Source of the DNA: Microbulbifer hainanensis
GTDB lineage: Bacteria > Pseudomonadota > Gammaproteobacteria > Pseudomonadales > Cellvibrionaceae
DNA length: 64,000 nucleotides
Reading direction: 5' to 3'
Assembly: GCF_014904735.1 (NCBI RefSeq)
Contig: NZ_JACZCR010000031.1
Span: forward strand, 124,001 to 188,000
Shown one piece after another: positions 38,052-47,618 of this stretch; the first letter of the stretch is position 1; every line of letters starts with the position of its first letter. Under the pieces are notes generated by a model that was given only the letters and a program-made list of their open reading frames with translations, made no database searches and was not told where the DNA came from. Made by a program: the position numbers and the translations under genes.

Positions 38052-38843
38052 TCAGGGGCTCAACAGGCGATTCACCAGTGGGCGATATCCGGAGGGCAGA
38101 ATTCTTTGTATCCAGTCCAGCAGATAGGCGCCCCCGGTAACCCTGATGCGTTTTTTACCGGCGGCGACGCCCTTGAGAATCAGGCGCGCCGCATCGGCGG
38201 GCGGCATACCTCTCTTTTCAAATGCTTCGATGGTCTCTCTGGGGCCATCGACTGCCTTGACGATATTGGTGGCGATGACACCCGGGTGCACCGAGCTGAC
38301 TTTTACACCGCGGGGTGCAAGCTCGGTGATCAGGGATTCGGTATAACCGCGAACGGCAAATTTGGTCGCACAGTAAGGGGCACAGCCAGCGGGGGCGATC
38401 AGGCCGAAAATACTCGACAGGTTGACCAGATGGGAACCGGGATTGGCCAGCAGTGCAGGCATGAATTCGTGACTGCCATGAATGACGCCCCAGAGGTTGA
38501 CGTTGATTACCCGTTCGTACTCGGCGTAATCCAGCTCGTCGCAGCTGACATTGCGGTTGGCCACACCGGCGTTATTGATGACGAGATCAATCTGCGGGAA
38601 TTCCCCAATGATTTTTTTTGCATATAGGTGAAAGGCCTCGCGATCCCCGACATCGAGTTGCTCGGACAGTAACTGCTGCTGATCCGTGATCGGCAGCATT
38701 GCAACGGTTTCTGTCAGGGAAGAGGCATTGATATCGGATATCGCCAGATTGCACCCCTGAGCCGCCAGTTGTATGGCCAGCTCCCGGCCGATTCCACTGC
38801 CGGCGCCGGTCAGAACCGCGTATTTATTCGCAAAGTAACTCAC
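38052..38843 (-). CDS. Short-chain dehydrogenase/reductase
   Basis: A 263-residue SDR with GAGSGIGRELA, DLVINNAG and YCATKFAVRGYTE as the catalytic Tyr-x3-Lys. The C-terminal GVAAGKKRIRVTGGAYLLDWIQRILPSGYRPLV is of the longer, more hydrophobic type also seen in the SDR at 22871. It lies 17 bases after the stop of the long acyl-CoA dehydrogenase at 38861, so the two are co-transcribed. It probably oxidises or reduces a hydroxyl on the same substrate chain. Confidence 0.88.
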   Translation of the reverse strand: MSYFANKYAVLTGAGSGIGRELAIQLAAQGCNLAISDINASSLTETVAMLPITDQQQLLSEQLDVGDREAFHLYAKKIIGEFPQIDLVINNAGVANRNVSCDELDYAEYERVINVNLWGVIHGSHEFMPALLANPGSHLVNLSSIFGLIAPAGCAPYCATKFAVRGYTESLITELAPRGVKVSSVHPGVIATNIVKAVDGPRETIEAFEKRGMPPADAARLILKGVAAGKKRIRVTGGAYLLDWIQRILPSGYRPLVNRLLSP

Positions 38844-38860
38844 GTTCTTTTATTCCTCTC

Positions 38861-40663
38861 TTAGTACCAGGCTGGACGCATGTCGAAGTTGGTACTGTCC
38901 CCGTTGAGCAGTAGTTGTGCCTGATAATCGGTTTGCGGAAGCTCCCAGCGGATGTAGTAACGAGCCGCCTGCAGTTTGCCGGAGTAGAATGCGCGCTCGT
39001 CGTCACCTTCGGCGTTCTCCAGCGCAGCGGCGGCAACCACCGCCTGGCGCAGCCATAGCCAGGCAACGACCACCTTACCGAACATATCGAGCAGTAGTGT
39101 CGCATTGGCCAGCCCGCGATCGACGTCGAGTTGCAACTGTTTCATCAGCGAATAGACGGTTTCCTGGAAGGTGGCCATGGCGCGGGTCAGCGGTTCGGAC
39201 AAGTCGGCAATTTCCGCAAACTTGGCCGCCTGGATGGCAGTGGCTTGCATTTGTTGCAGTAAAAGCGGCATAGCGTCTTTGAAATACATGGGCAGCTTGC
39301 GCCCAAGCAGGTCGAGTCCCTGGATGCCCTCGGTGCCCTCGTGGATGGGGTTGAGGCGGTTGTCGCGGTAGAGCTGCTCGACCGGATATTCGCGGATATA
39401 GCCGGAGCCGCCCAGCACCTGGATAGCCAGATCGTTAGCGGCCACGCCGTAACGGGACGGCCAAGATTTTACGACGGGAGTGAGCAGATCCAGCAACATG
39501 CGCGCATGTTCGCGCTCCGACTCCGTAGGCGCTGTGCGCTCATCTTCATATAGATGGCTGGCGTGCAGAATCAGCGCCAGGGCGCCCTCCGCATAAGCCT
39601 TCTGCGCCAACAGCATACGCCGCACATCGGCATGCTCGATAATAGGCACCTGCCTGCTCTGCGGAGATTTGTTGGAGGGCAGGCGACCCTGCGGGCGGTC
39701 CTTGGCATATTGCAGCGAGGTAGTGAATCCGCGATAGGCCAGTGCGGTAGCGCCGAGGCCGACGCCGATGCGTGCCTCGTTCATCATCTGGAACATGTAC
39801 TGCAGGCCTTTGTTGGGCTCGCCGAGCAGATAGCCTACGGCGCCTTCCTGTTCACCGAAGGTGAGTACGGTCGACGTCTGTTGGCGCACGCCCATCTTGT
39901 GCAGCAGGCCGGCCAGGTGCACGTCGTTGCGCTCACCGACAGAGCCATCGTCATTGACCAGAAACTTGGGCACGATAAACAGTGAAATGCCCTTGGTTCC
40001 CGCCGGGGCGCCTTTGATCCGGGCCAGTAGCAAGTGAACGATATTGTCCGTCAGCTCGTGATCCCCGCTGGAGATAAACATTTTCTGACCGAAGATTCGG
40101 TAGCTGCCATCTTTGCTCAGTTCTGCGGTGGTCTTGATATCCGCGAGCGCAGAGCCCTGATCCGGCTCGGTGAGTGCCATGGTGCCGGCGAAGCTGCCGT
40201 CCTGCATCGGAGGCAGATAGCGGGCCCGCTGTTCGGGGGAGCCAAAGCTGTGAATCAGGTTTGCCGCGCCGATCGTCAGTCCGGAATAGCCGAATACGGA
40301 AAAGTTTGCGGCCATCAAATAGGCCGAAATGGCACTGCAAATAGGAAAGGGCAGCTGCATGCCGCCGTCTTCGAAGTCGTAATGCGACGCGAGAAAACCG
40401 GCCTCGGCAAATGCATCCCAGGCTTCTTTGGTCTCGGTATTCAGTGTGACGGTTTCGCCGTCGAAGGTGGGTTCGTTTTCGTCCCCTTTGGCGTAGTGCG
40501 AAGCGAAATGGCGTTCGGCGACCGTCTTGGCGGTTTCCAGCGTAGCATTGAAGACTTCGAGGTCATGCTCCTGGTAACGGGGGCGCTGTAACAGTGCCGC
40601 GGTATCCAGCACTTCATAGAGTTGAAAGGCGATATCGCGGTCGTTTAGGTAATCTGGGCTCAT
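38861..40663 (-). CDS. Long acyl-CoA dehydrogenase with C-terminal extension
   Basis: A 600-residue protein of the long acyl-CoA dehydrogenase class, starting MSPDYLNDRDIAFQLYEVLD. ALTEPDQGSALADI is the FAD-contact segment and HEGTEGIQGLDLLGRKL holds the catalytic Glu at about residue 440. It is a third long version in the window, beside the intact one at 23788 and the degenerate one at 14830. It leads a small operon with the SDR at 38052. Its start faces the TetR/RND operon across 526 bases. Confidence 0.92.
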   Translation of the reverse strand: MSPDYLNDRDIAFQLYEVLDTAALLQRPRYQEHDLEVFNATLETAKTVAERHFASHYAKGDENEPTFDGETVTLNTETKEAWDAFAEAGFLASHYDFEDGGMQLPFPICSAISAYLMAANFSVFGYSGLTIGAANLIHSFGSPEQRARYLPPMQDGSFAGTMALTEPDQGSALADIKTTAELSKDGSYRIFGQKMFISSGDHELTDNIVHLLLARIKGAPAGTKGISLFIVPKFLVNDDGSVGERNDVHLAGLLHKMGVRQQTSTVLTFGEQEGAVGYLLGEPNKGLQYMFQMMNEARIGVGLGATALAYRGFTTSLQYAKDRPQGRLPSNKSPQSRQVPIIEHADVRRMLLAQKAYAEGALALILHASHLYEDERTAPTESEREHARMLLDLLTPVVKSWPSRYGVAANDLAIQVLGGSGYIREYPVEQLYRDNRLNPIHEGTEGIQGLDLLGRKLPMYFKDAMPLLLQQMQATAIQAAKFAEIADLSEPLTRAMATFQETVYSLMKQLQLDVDRGLANATLLLDMFGKVVVAWLWLRQAVVAAAALENAEGDDERAFYSGKLQAARYYIRWELPQTDYQAQLLLNGDSTNFDMRPAWY

Positions 40664-41116
40664 GGTGTTATTAGTGTCCGGTTTACTTCATGATGCGATC
40701 AGCTTGCGGTGACGCTGAAATTCGGCGGAAAGCCTGATGGCACTGGTTGGGCACCTTTTCTCATTGCTCCCGCTCATTGAAAGCGGGCGCGGATCGATGC
40801 TCAGATGCCGCAGCTAATATCCACGGTTCTGTTTTCTATGATTGTTGATTTGGCAGAAGCCTCGGATAGTGGTTGAAGACAAGTTGTTATTATTTCCCGC
40901 CAGCGCGGCAAGGGACGCTGTCAGTCCCCATTTTTCAATCAGCCAATTGCCTGTTCAATTCCGGCACTTGTTCTTGGTGGCTCTGCGGGCGAGCTTCGCC
41001 GCTTCATAGCAGGGTTTGACTTGCCAGTCGGTGATCCCAATCGGTGGGCCAGCGCCTGCCCAAATCTTCCTTGACCTTCAAGTCACAGATTTTCCATGTC
41101 ACTGCAGGCCATTTTC

Positions 41117-41144
41117 TTGACCCTGGGTCTTACACTGCTACCAT
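41117..41144 (+). promoter_or_regulatory. Promoter of the TetR/RND operon
   Basis: TTGACC at 41117-41122 and TACCAT at 41139-41144 with a 16-base spacer. It lies 46 bases before the TetR start codon. Confidence 0.6.
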
Positions 41145-41157
41145 ACCGACCAGTTGG

Positions 41158-41171
41158 TTGGTTTTGACCAA
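41158..41171. promoter_or_regulatory. Candidate TetR operator
   Basis: TTGGT-TTTG-ACCAA is a perfect 14-bp palindrome lying between the promoter and the TetR start codon, where a self-regulating repressor would bind. Confidence 0.45.
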
Positions 41172-41189
41172 AAATGTCTGGGAGGTCAC

Positions 41190-41726
41190 ATGTCCAAGGT
41201 CGATAAAGAAGCCATTATTCGCGCCGCAGAAGAGGTGGTGCGGGAGAAGGGAGCGCGCAAGCTCACCCTCGACGCAGTGGCCGCGCAGTGCGGCCTTAGC
41301 AAGGGCGGGCTTGTACATCACTTTCGCACCAAGCAGGCGCTGCTGCAGGCGATGCTGGAATCGGCAATCGGTTGCGAAACGGAATTGGCGGAGGAGTATG
41401 CCGCCGGCGGCGGTGAAACTGGCGGCCCACTGGCATCCCGTATTCACTCCATGTTTGCGTTGATGGAGGACGAGAAGAGCCTGCCGCGCGCTCTGATCGC
41501 TGCGGTGGCCGAAGACCCGGCGCTGTTGGAGCCGATCAAGTCCAAAGAGGCCAAGGTCCGCAGCGAGTTATTGACTACCTGTAGCGACCCGGAGATGGCT
41601 CTCTTGTTGCTTTCCGCCGCCCGCGGTCTGTTTCTTGGACGCGTGCTCGGCGTTCTGGATTCCGATGATCCCATTTTCGAGCGCCTGCACACACGCCTGC
41701 TGAAGCTGGCGGCCGACCTCGACTGA
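41190..41726 (+). CDS. TetR-family repressor of the RND pump
   Basis: A 178-residue TetR regulator. I start it at ATG 41190, after GGGAGG, rather than at the longer reading from 41154. The helix-turn-helix reads TLDAVAAQCGLSKGGLVHHF at about residues 26-45. The C-terminal domain fits the TetR ligand-binding type. The adaptor and inner membrane pump genes follow on the same strand, so it most likely represses this operon. A perfect palindrome TTGGT-N4-ACCAA lies between its promoter and start. Confidence 0.9.
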   Translation: MSKVDKEAIIRAAEEVVREKGARKLTLDAVAAQCGLSKGGLVHHFRTKQALLQAMLESAIGCETELAEEYAAGGGETGGPLASRIHSMFALMEDEKSLPRALIAAVAEDPALLEPIKSKEAKVRSELLTTCSDPEMALLLLSAARGLFLGRVLGVLDSDDPIFERLHTRLLKLAADLD

Positions 41727-41777
41727 TTTTTCTGATTGATCCCTGTAATCCCCAAATCGAGTTTCTGGGTACTGAAT

Positions 41778-42851
41778 ATGAAATTGTCCGGTAATGTCCG
41801 TTTTCCATTGGTTCTGCTGCTGGCAATTACAGCAGCCCTTGCGGGTTGCTCCGATTCCGGTAGCGGCGAGCAGCAGGTCGAGCGCCAGTGGCCGGTAAAA
41901 GTCGCCACCGTTTCCAGCGACGGAGAGATCAGCCAGCGCCAGTTCGCCGGGCGGGTCAAAGCGGTGCAGACCGTAGACCTGTCGTTTCAGGTCGGCGGCA
42001 AGTTGGATCAGCTGCATTTCCGTGAGGGTGAGATTATTCCCAAGGGCAAGCCCGTAGCAGCCCTTGATGATCGCGACTTTCGTCGCCGGGTAAAAGAGGC
42101 CCGCGTCAACCTCGAGCTGCTGGAGAAAACCCTGGCCCGCCAGCGTTCCCTGGCGGAGCGCAATGTGATTTCTCAGCAGCAGCTGGATGAAACCGAAACC
42201 AATTACGATCTGGCGAAGGTGACGCTGGAAAAAGCCGAACAGGACCTGGCATACACGAAGTTGAGCGTGCCTTTTGACGCGCTGGTGACACGCCAGTTGG
42301 TAGAGAACTTCACCAACGTGCAGCCGGGACAGGGCATCGTCCGTCTGCAGAATGTTTCGGAAGTGCGGATACAGGTATCGGTACCGGAAAAACTGCTGGC
42401 GACGGCAAGCCGGGAGCGGGTGGACTCGATTACCGCGACTTTTGAGTTTCTACCGGGACAGGAATTCCCGCTGGAATATCGCGAACACCAGGCGGAAGCC
42501 GACACCGTAACCCAGACCTATATCGTCGAGCTGGGCATGCCGCGGCCGGAGAATGTGCAGATACTGCCGGGTATGACCGCGCGGGTAAACCTGAAGCTCA
42601 ACCAGGACCGGGGCGACCTGTGGGTACCGCTGTCTGCAGTGCAGAACAGCGCGGACGGATCACCTTTCGTGTGGCAAATCAATGACGATCAGTCTGTATC
42701 GAAGACTCAGGTCGAGTTGGGGCGTACCGACGGTGACGTGGTGCAGGTCACCGCGGGCGTGCAGCCGATGATGAAACTGGTCGCAGCCGGTGGGCAACAC
42801 CTTTATGAAGGGGCAAAAGTGCGCAATTACGCACAGCAGTCCGGCCAGTAA
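41778..42851 (+). CDS. RND efflux periplasmic adaptor lipoprotein
   Basis: A 357-residue membrane fusion protein. The ATG at 41778 gives a lipoprotein signal with lipobox LAGC (Cys24). The barrel-sandwich segment TVDLSFQVGGKLDQLHFREGE, the coiled coil (LLEKTLARQRSLAERNVISQQQLDE) and the beta-barrel domain follow in the normal order. It links the inner membrane pump to an outer membrane channel. The pump gene begins 33 bases on. The outer membrane partner is not in this operon; the TolC-like gene at the left edge of the window is far away. Confidence 0.92.
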   Translation: MKLSGNVRFPLVLLLAITAALAGCSDSGSGEQQVERQWPVKVATVSSDGEISQRQFAGRVKAVQTVDLSFQVGGKLDQLHFREGEIIPKGKPVAALDDRDFRRRVKEARVNLELLEKTLARQRSLAERNVISQQQLDETETNYDLAKVTLEKAEQDLAYTKLSVPFDALVTRQLVENFTNVQPGQGIVRLQNVSEVRIQVSVPEKLLATASRERVDSITATFEFLPGQEFPLEYREHQAEADTVTQTYIVELGMPRPENVQILPGMTARVNLKLNQDRGDLWVPLSAVQNSADGSPFVWQINDDQSVSKTQVELGRTDGDVVQVTAGVQPMMKLVAAGGQHLYEGAKVRNYAQQSGQ

Positions 42852-42884
42852 ATTGGCCAACCCTGACACAACTGGGGAAGTATC

Positions 42885-45800
42885 GTGAAGATTTCTGATG
42901 TATTTATCGAGCGGCCAGTCTACAGCTGGTTGCTGATGCTGATCTGCCTCGTTGGCGGCCTCTGGGGACTGTCGGATATCGGCCGTCTTGAGGATCCGGC
43001 CTTTACCATTAAGGAAGCCCGCGTTTTCACCGCCTACCCGGGCGCCAGTGCACGACAGGTAGAGGAAGAGGTTACCGAGAAGCTCGAGGTTGCCATCCAG
43101 CAGATGGGACAGCTCAAGCGCATTTCTTCCACTTCCCGCCCGGGCATGTCGGAAATCCGCGTGCAGATCAAAGATCAATATGCCTCAGAAGAACTGGCAC
43201 AGGTCTGGGACGAACTGCGCCGCAAGGTCCGCGATGCCCAGGTCCAGCTGCCCCGCGGGGCGAGGGAATCTGTGGTCAACGATGATTTCGGCGAGGTTTT
43301 CGGTATCTACTATGCCGTGACCGGCGAGGGTTTTTCCCCGACCGAGATGCGCGAGATCACCAAGGTGATCCGCCGCGAGCTGCTCACCGTGGAGGGTGTT
43401 GCCAAGGTTTCGCGTTCCGGTGTTATCGATGAGGCCGCTTATCTCGACATCGATGAATCGCGGCTCGCGCACTTCGGCTTTTCGCTCGATGACCTGGCGC
43501 AGGTACTGCAGTCGGAAAGTACTGTTCAGCAGGTTGGACAAATTGAGGGCAGCGATCTGCGCACCCGCATTGTGGTGGACAACCAGGCCAGTGACCTGGA
43601 GGCTGTCCGCAATATCCTGGTGGGCGTGCCCGGTTCAACTGCGATGCTGGCGGTGCGGGACATCGCCAATGTCTCACTCGGATACGATGACAACCCGAGT
43701 TTTATCGCCCGTTTCAATGGCAAACCCGCCATTCTGATCGGCGTGGCCGGGGCGCAAAACACCAATATCGTGGACGTCGGCAAGTCCGTGGAGGCGAAGC
43801 TTGCCGAGCTGGAGCACGGCTTGCCGCTGGGTATCGAGATCCATCCGGTCTACGAGCAGCATCGCGTCGTCGGGGAAAGTGTCGACGGCTTTCTGCTCAA
43901 CCTGATCTCTTCGGTGGTGATCGTCACCCTGGTGCTGTGTGTGTTTATGGGCTGGCGCTCCGGAGTTGTCGTCGGCACAGTACTTGGGCTGACGGTGCTG
44001 GGCACGGTATTGATCATGAATCTGCTCGGTCTCAACCTGCAGCGGATTTCTCTCGGCGCGCTGATTATTGCGATGGGCATGCTGGTGGATAATGCGATCG
44101 TGGTTGCCGAGGGCATGCTGATGGGGGTGCAGAACAAAGAGTCACCGCAGAGTGCCGCCGGCCGCGTGGTGCGCCAGACTTTCTGGCCGCTGCTGGGTGC
44201 GACCATTATTGGCATCATGGCATTTTCGGGTATCGGCCTGTCCAGCGACGCCACCGGTGAATTCCTGTTTTCGCTGTTCGCGGTGATTGGCATCTCCCTG
44301 CTGCTGAGCTGGGTATTGGCGATTACGGTCACGCCGTACCTCGGCAATCACCTGTTCAAACCCGGAAAAGACGCGGACTCCAGTGATCCCTACAGCGGCC
44401 GCTTCTACAGCCTGTATGCCGGCGCGCTTTCCGGTGCGCTGAATCGCCGCGGCCGCACCATCGCGCTTTTGCTGGTTGTGACGTTGCTCAGCTATTTCGG
44501 CTTTGGATTCGTGAAACAGGGCTTTTTTCCGAACTCCAACGCGCCGCTGTTCTACGTGAACTACTTCCTGCCTCAGGGCAGTGACATCCACCGGACGGAG
44601 AGCGCCTTGCAGCAGGCGACGGAATTCATGCAGGCGCAGGACGAGGTGGTCTCGGTGACCTCGGTGGCGGGGCGCGGGGCGGACCGCTTTATGCTGACCT
44701 ACGCACCGGAGCCGCCAAACCCTTCCTATGGCCAGTTGATTGTACGCACGGAGAATCGCGAACAGATACCGGCGTTGATCGAGCGCGCGAAAGCAGAGTT
44801 GCGCAATGCCCATCCGGAAGCACTGATCACGTTCAAGCGGCTGGTGTTCGGCCCCGGTGGCGGGGCGGACGTGGAAGTGCGCATTTCCGGCCCGGATTTC
44901 AACACGCTGCGCGCTGCGGCCGGCAATGTGGAGGACCTGTTCCGCAATAAGGGGCTGGAAGATATTCGCCACGACTGGCGCGGACGGGAGCCAACCATCC
45001 GCGCGTACCTCGACGACGAGCGGGCACGGGTGGCGGGCGTGACCGGTGCCGACATCAGCCGCACGTTGCAGTTCGCCACCGCCGGTTACCGCGTCGGCGA
45101 TTTCGAGAGTGGCGATCGAATTATCCCGATTGTCGCGCGCCTGCCGCAGGGCGACCGCAATCAGGTGGGCTCTCTACAGGATCGCCTGGTGTGGAGTCCG
45201 AACGAGCGCGGCTATATCCCCGCCGGGCAGTTGGTGGATAAATTCGAGACCACGGCGGAAGAGGGGCTGATCCAGCGCCGCAACCGCGTACCCACCATCA
45301 CCATTAGCGGTGATGCCCCGGAGGGTGTCACGGCGATGGCGGCCTTCGCGCGCATTCGCGCGGAAGCGGAGCAGCTGTCGCTGCCGCCAGGTTACCGGCT
45401 AGAGTTCGGCGGCGAGTACGAGCGCTCCTCCGACGCGCAGAAAGCACTCGGTAAGGGCCTCCCGCTCGGCTTCCTGATGATGATCCTGATTTCGGTGTTG
45501 CTGTTTGGCACGGTAAAGGAGCCGGTGATTATCTGGCTGGTGGTGCCCATGTCGCTGGTGGGGGTTGTGGTCGGTTTGCTCGTCTCCGGGCTGCCATTCG
45601 GCTTTATGTCGCTGCTGGGGGTGCTCAGTCTGTCGGGCATGCTGATCAAGAATGCGGTGGTGCTGGTGGATGAAATCGAGGTGCAGACCCACGCCGGCCT
45701 GCCGCGCCTGACCGCGATCCAGCGGGCCAGTGTCAGCCGCCTGCGCCCGGTATTTCTCGCCGCAGTTACCACCATACTCGGTATGTCGCCGCTGCTGTTC

Positions 45801-45986
45801 GACGCCTTCTTTGCGGATATGGCGGTGACCATTATGGGTGGTCTCGGTTTCGCGACTGTGCTGACGCTGATCGCAGTACCGGTGCTCTACGCCGTTTTTC
45901 ACCGGGTGAGGGCGGACGAAGTCGAGGGCCAGAAAGACACTGGGCCAAAAGAACAGGTTCGGCGCCCGTTACCGGAGCCGGCATGA
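42885..45986 (+). CDS. RND efflux inner membrane transporter
   Basis: A 1033-residue RND pump of the hydrophobe/amphiphile efflux class, starting KISDVFIERPVYSWLLMLI. Two sets of transmembrane helices are seen, with ALIIAMGMLVDNAIVVAEG holding the charged Asp of helix 4, and the second half ending in GFATVLTLIAVPVLYAVF. It exchanges protons for export of lipophilic compounds. With the TetR and adaptor genes it forms a three-gene operon. Next to the catabolic island it could export toxic substrate or intermediates. Confidence 0.94.
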   Translation: MKISDVFIERPVYSWLLMLICLVGGLWGLSDIGRLEDPAFTIKEARVFTAYPGASARQVEEEVTEKLEVAIQQMGQLKRISSTSRPGMSEIRVQIKDQYASEELAQVWDELRRKVRDAQVQLPRGARESVVNDDFGEVFGIYYAVTGEGFSPTEMREITKVIRRELLTVEGVAKVSRSGVIDEAAYLDIDESRLAHFGFSLDDLAQVLQSESTVQQVGQIEGSDLRTRIVVDNQASDLEAVRNILVGVPGSTAMLAVRDIANVSLGYDDNPSFIARFNGKPAILIGVAGAQNTNIVDVGKSVEAKLAELEHGLPLGIEIHPVYEQHRVVGESVDGFLLNLISSVVIVTLVLCVFMGWRSGVVVGTVLGLTVLGTVLIMNLLGLNLQRISLGALIIAMGMLVDNAIVVAEGMLMGVQNKESPQSAAGRVVRQTFWPLLGATIIGIMAFSGIGLSSDATGEFLFSLFAVIGISLLLSWVLAITVTPYLGNHLFKPGKDADSSDPYSGRFYSLYAGALSGALNRRGRTIALLLVVTLLSYFGFGFVKQGFFPNSNAPLFYVNYFLPQGSDIHRTESALQQATEFMQAQDEVVSVTSVAGRGADRFMLTYAPEPPNPSYGQLIVRTENREQIPALIERAKAELRNAHPEALITFKRLVFGPGGGADVEVRISGPDFNTLRAAAGNVEDLFRNKGLEDIRHDWRGREPTIRAYLDDERARVAGVTGADISRTLQFATAGYRVGDFESGDRIIPIVARLPQGDRNQVGSLQDRLVWSPNERGYIPAGQLVDKFETTAEEGLIQRRNRVPTITISGDAPEGVTAMAAFARIRAEAEQLSLPPGYRLEFGGEYERSSDAQKALGKGLPLGFLMMILISVLLFGTVKEPVIIWLVVPMSLVGVVVGLLVSGLPFGFMSLLGVLSLSGMLIKNAVVLVDEIEVQTHAGLPRLTAIQRASVSRLRPVFLAAVTTILGMSPLLFDAFFADMAVTIMGGLGFATVLTLIAVPVLYAVFHRVRADEVEGQKDTGPKEQVRRPLPEPA

Positions 45987-46040
45987 TCGGGCTGGCTTCG
46001 GGATTCCTATCCGGAAGATAACCTGAGCCGGGAATAGAGC

Positions 46041-46075
46041 GGGGCGATCGCAGGTAGTAACCTGCGGTTGCCCCG
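46041..46075. terminator. Imperfect hairpin after the RND operon
   Basis: GGGGC-GAT-CGCAGGT pairs with ACCTGCG-GTT-GCCCC across four bases, with a three-base mismatch. No T run follows, so its termination role is uncertain. It lies between the convergent pump and permease genes. Confidence 0.4.
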
Positions 46076-46147
46076 GCGTTAGTGAAGCGCTTCGTTACTT
46101 TAAAAGGGTGCTTGCGATGCCGATTGCCGGCAGTGGGATTGCGTCGA

Positions 46148-47434
46148 TCAGTCGTCGTCGCCGTTGTCTTTTAATGTGCGCACACGGCGCAGCAGTAGCG
46201 GGCGACCGAAAACCGCGAACAATAGCAGGCCCGCGAGCAGCGCGAGCCCGGTCGGCTTGGTCTGGAAGAGGCGGACGATCAGGGCGATAGCGGCGGCGCT
46301 GGCACTAACGGCACCAAATCCGGTAATCAGGCGCAAGCCGGCGCCCTGGTAAAACGCGAGACTGCAGACGACGGTGAAAGTCACCAGGAAGGCAAGACTG
46401 GCTTCTTCCACCAGCGCGGTCAGGTCCCCCAATGCCGCAAAGACCGCGGCGGTTAATCCCAAGGCAATTACCGCGCGGTCCGGTACTCCGGCGGTATTCT
46501 CGTGATCGAGCGCCGCCGGTAATTGGCCGCCGCGGGTCACACTGCGGGCCAGTCGTGCGGTAGCAAACAGGGTGGCGTTGATGGCGGAGCCGGTGGAAAA
46601 GGCGGCGGCAATCGTCACGATAACCAGTCCGGTGACTCCCAGGGCTTTTTCCCCGGCGATCGCCAGTGCAACCTCTTTATGCAGTACCACCTGATCCGCA
46701 CCGATCAGCATTGCAGTACCGACGGCGACGAGCATATACACGGCGATCACGACGACAATGGCAGAAAGCAGCGAGCGGTGGATGGTTTTGCGCGGGTTGT
46801 CGATCACGTCGTAATCGTAGGTGACCAGCTGGAACCCCTCGTAGGCCATGAAGACGGATACTGCGCCGAACAGTGCGGCGGAAACTCCCGCATCGGGTAC
46901 GCCGCGGGAAAGTAGCGGCGGATTCCACTGTGCGATGCCCCAGCCGGCCAGTCCGACCAGCACAACCAGTTTGAACCAGACCATAAAAATTTCGACTTCT
47001 GCAGCTTCGCTGACACCGCGCAGGTTCAGGCCGATAAACAGGCACATGACCGCCAGGGCGGTCACCCGCGGAAACCAGGAACCCAGATCCACCACATGGG
47101 CAAGGTATTGGCCGAACGTAAAGGCATAAACCGCGTTGGTGAGGATATAGCCGACGGTGAGTATCCAGGCGAGACTGCCGGCCACGCCGGGGGCGTCAAT
47201 CTTGCGCAGGTAGGTGAAGGCGCCGCCGCCCTTGGCGTAGTAGTTCGAAAGCTCTGAGTAACTGTAGCCGGCCGCCAGGGCGATCAGTCCGGCCACCAAG
47301 AAGCTCAGCCACGCCCAGGGGCCGGCGATGGAAACCACCACGCCCAGCGTGGAAAAAATGCCGCCCCCGATCATGCCGCCGACGGCCATGGACCAGGCGC
47401 CATTGAATCCCAGTTTTTCTTCTTTCGAACTCAA
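46148..47434 (-). CDS. Amino acid-polyamine-organocation (APC) permease
   Basis: A 428-residue permease of the APC superfamily. The start is TTG at 47434, with GGAG 10 bases upstream; the longer open frame to 47761 overlaps the neighbouring gene. It opens with the family signature FNGAWSMAVGGMIGGGIFSTLG at about residues 9-30, and hydrophobic segments continue to the end, consistent with 12 helices. It would bring amino acids, or short peptides released by the surface enzymes, into the cytoplasm. It is divergent from the YkuD gene, across a region with the palindrome CGGAA-TCT-TTCCG at 47506-47518. Confidence 0.87.
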   Translation of the reverse strand: MSSKEEKLGFNGAWSMAVGGMIGGGIFSTLGVVVSIAGPWAWLSFLVAGLIALAAGYSYSELSNYYAKGGGAFTYLRKIDAPGVAGSLAWILTVGYILTNAVYAFTFGQYLAHVVDLGSWFPRVTALAVMCLFIGLNLRGVSEAAEVEIFMVWFKLVVLVGLAGWGIAQWNPPLLSRGVPDAGVSAALFGAVSVFMAYEGFQLVTYDYDVIDNPRKTIHRSLLSAIVVVIAVYMLVAVGTAMLIGADQVVLHKEVALAIAGEKALGVTGLVIVTIAAAFSTGSAINATLFATARLARSVTRGGQLPAALDHENTAGVPDRAVIALGLTAAVFAALGDLTALVEEASLAFLVTFTVVCSLAFYQGAGLRLITGFGAVSASAAAIALIVRLFQTKPTGLALLAGLLLFAVFGRPLLLRRVRTLKDNGDDD

Positions 47435-47618
47435 GCGGGTGTCGCTCCGTGCCGTAAAGGTTTCCACTGCGGAAATGCAATGATAGTGAACCCGACATGG
47501 GCCTGCGGAATCTTTCCGTGCGGACGCGCTCCTTGTATGGTTAGGGCGGCGCGAATTGCCTTTTCTCGATTCGGGCGTGCGCTGCATTTCATTTCTGGAT
47601 TTTTGATGGGTCGCCACA

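Larger units (their letters stand above)
40664..41189. other. Divergent region between acyl-CoA dehydrogenase and TetR/RND operon
   Basis: It contains a good rightward promoter (41117-41144), a palindrome (41158-41171), and presumably the leftward promoter of the dehydrogenase. No gene seen. Confidence 0.55.
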
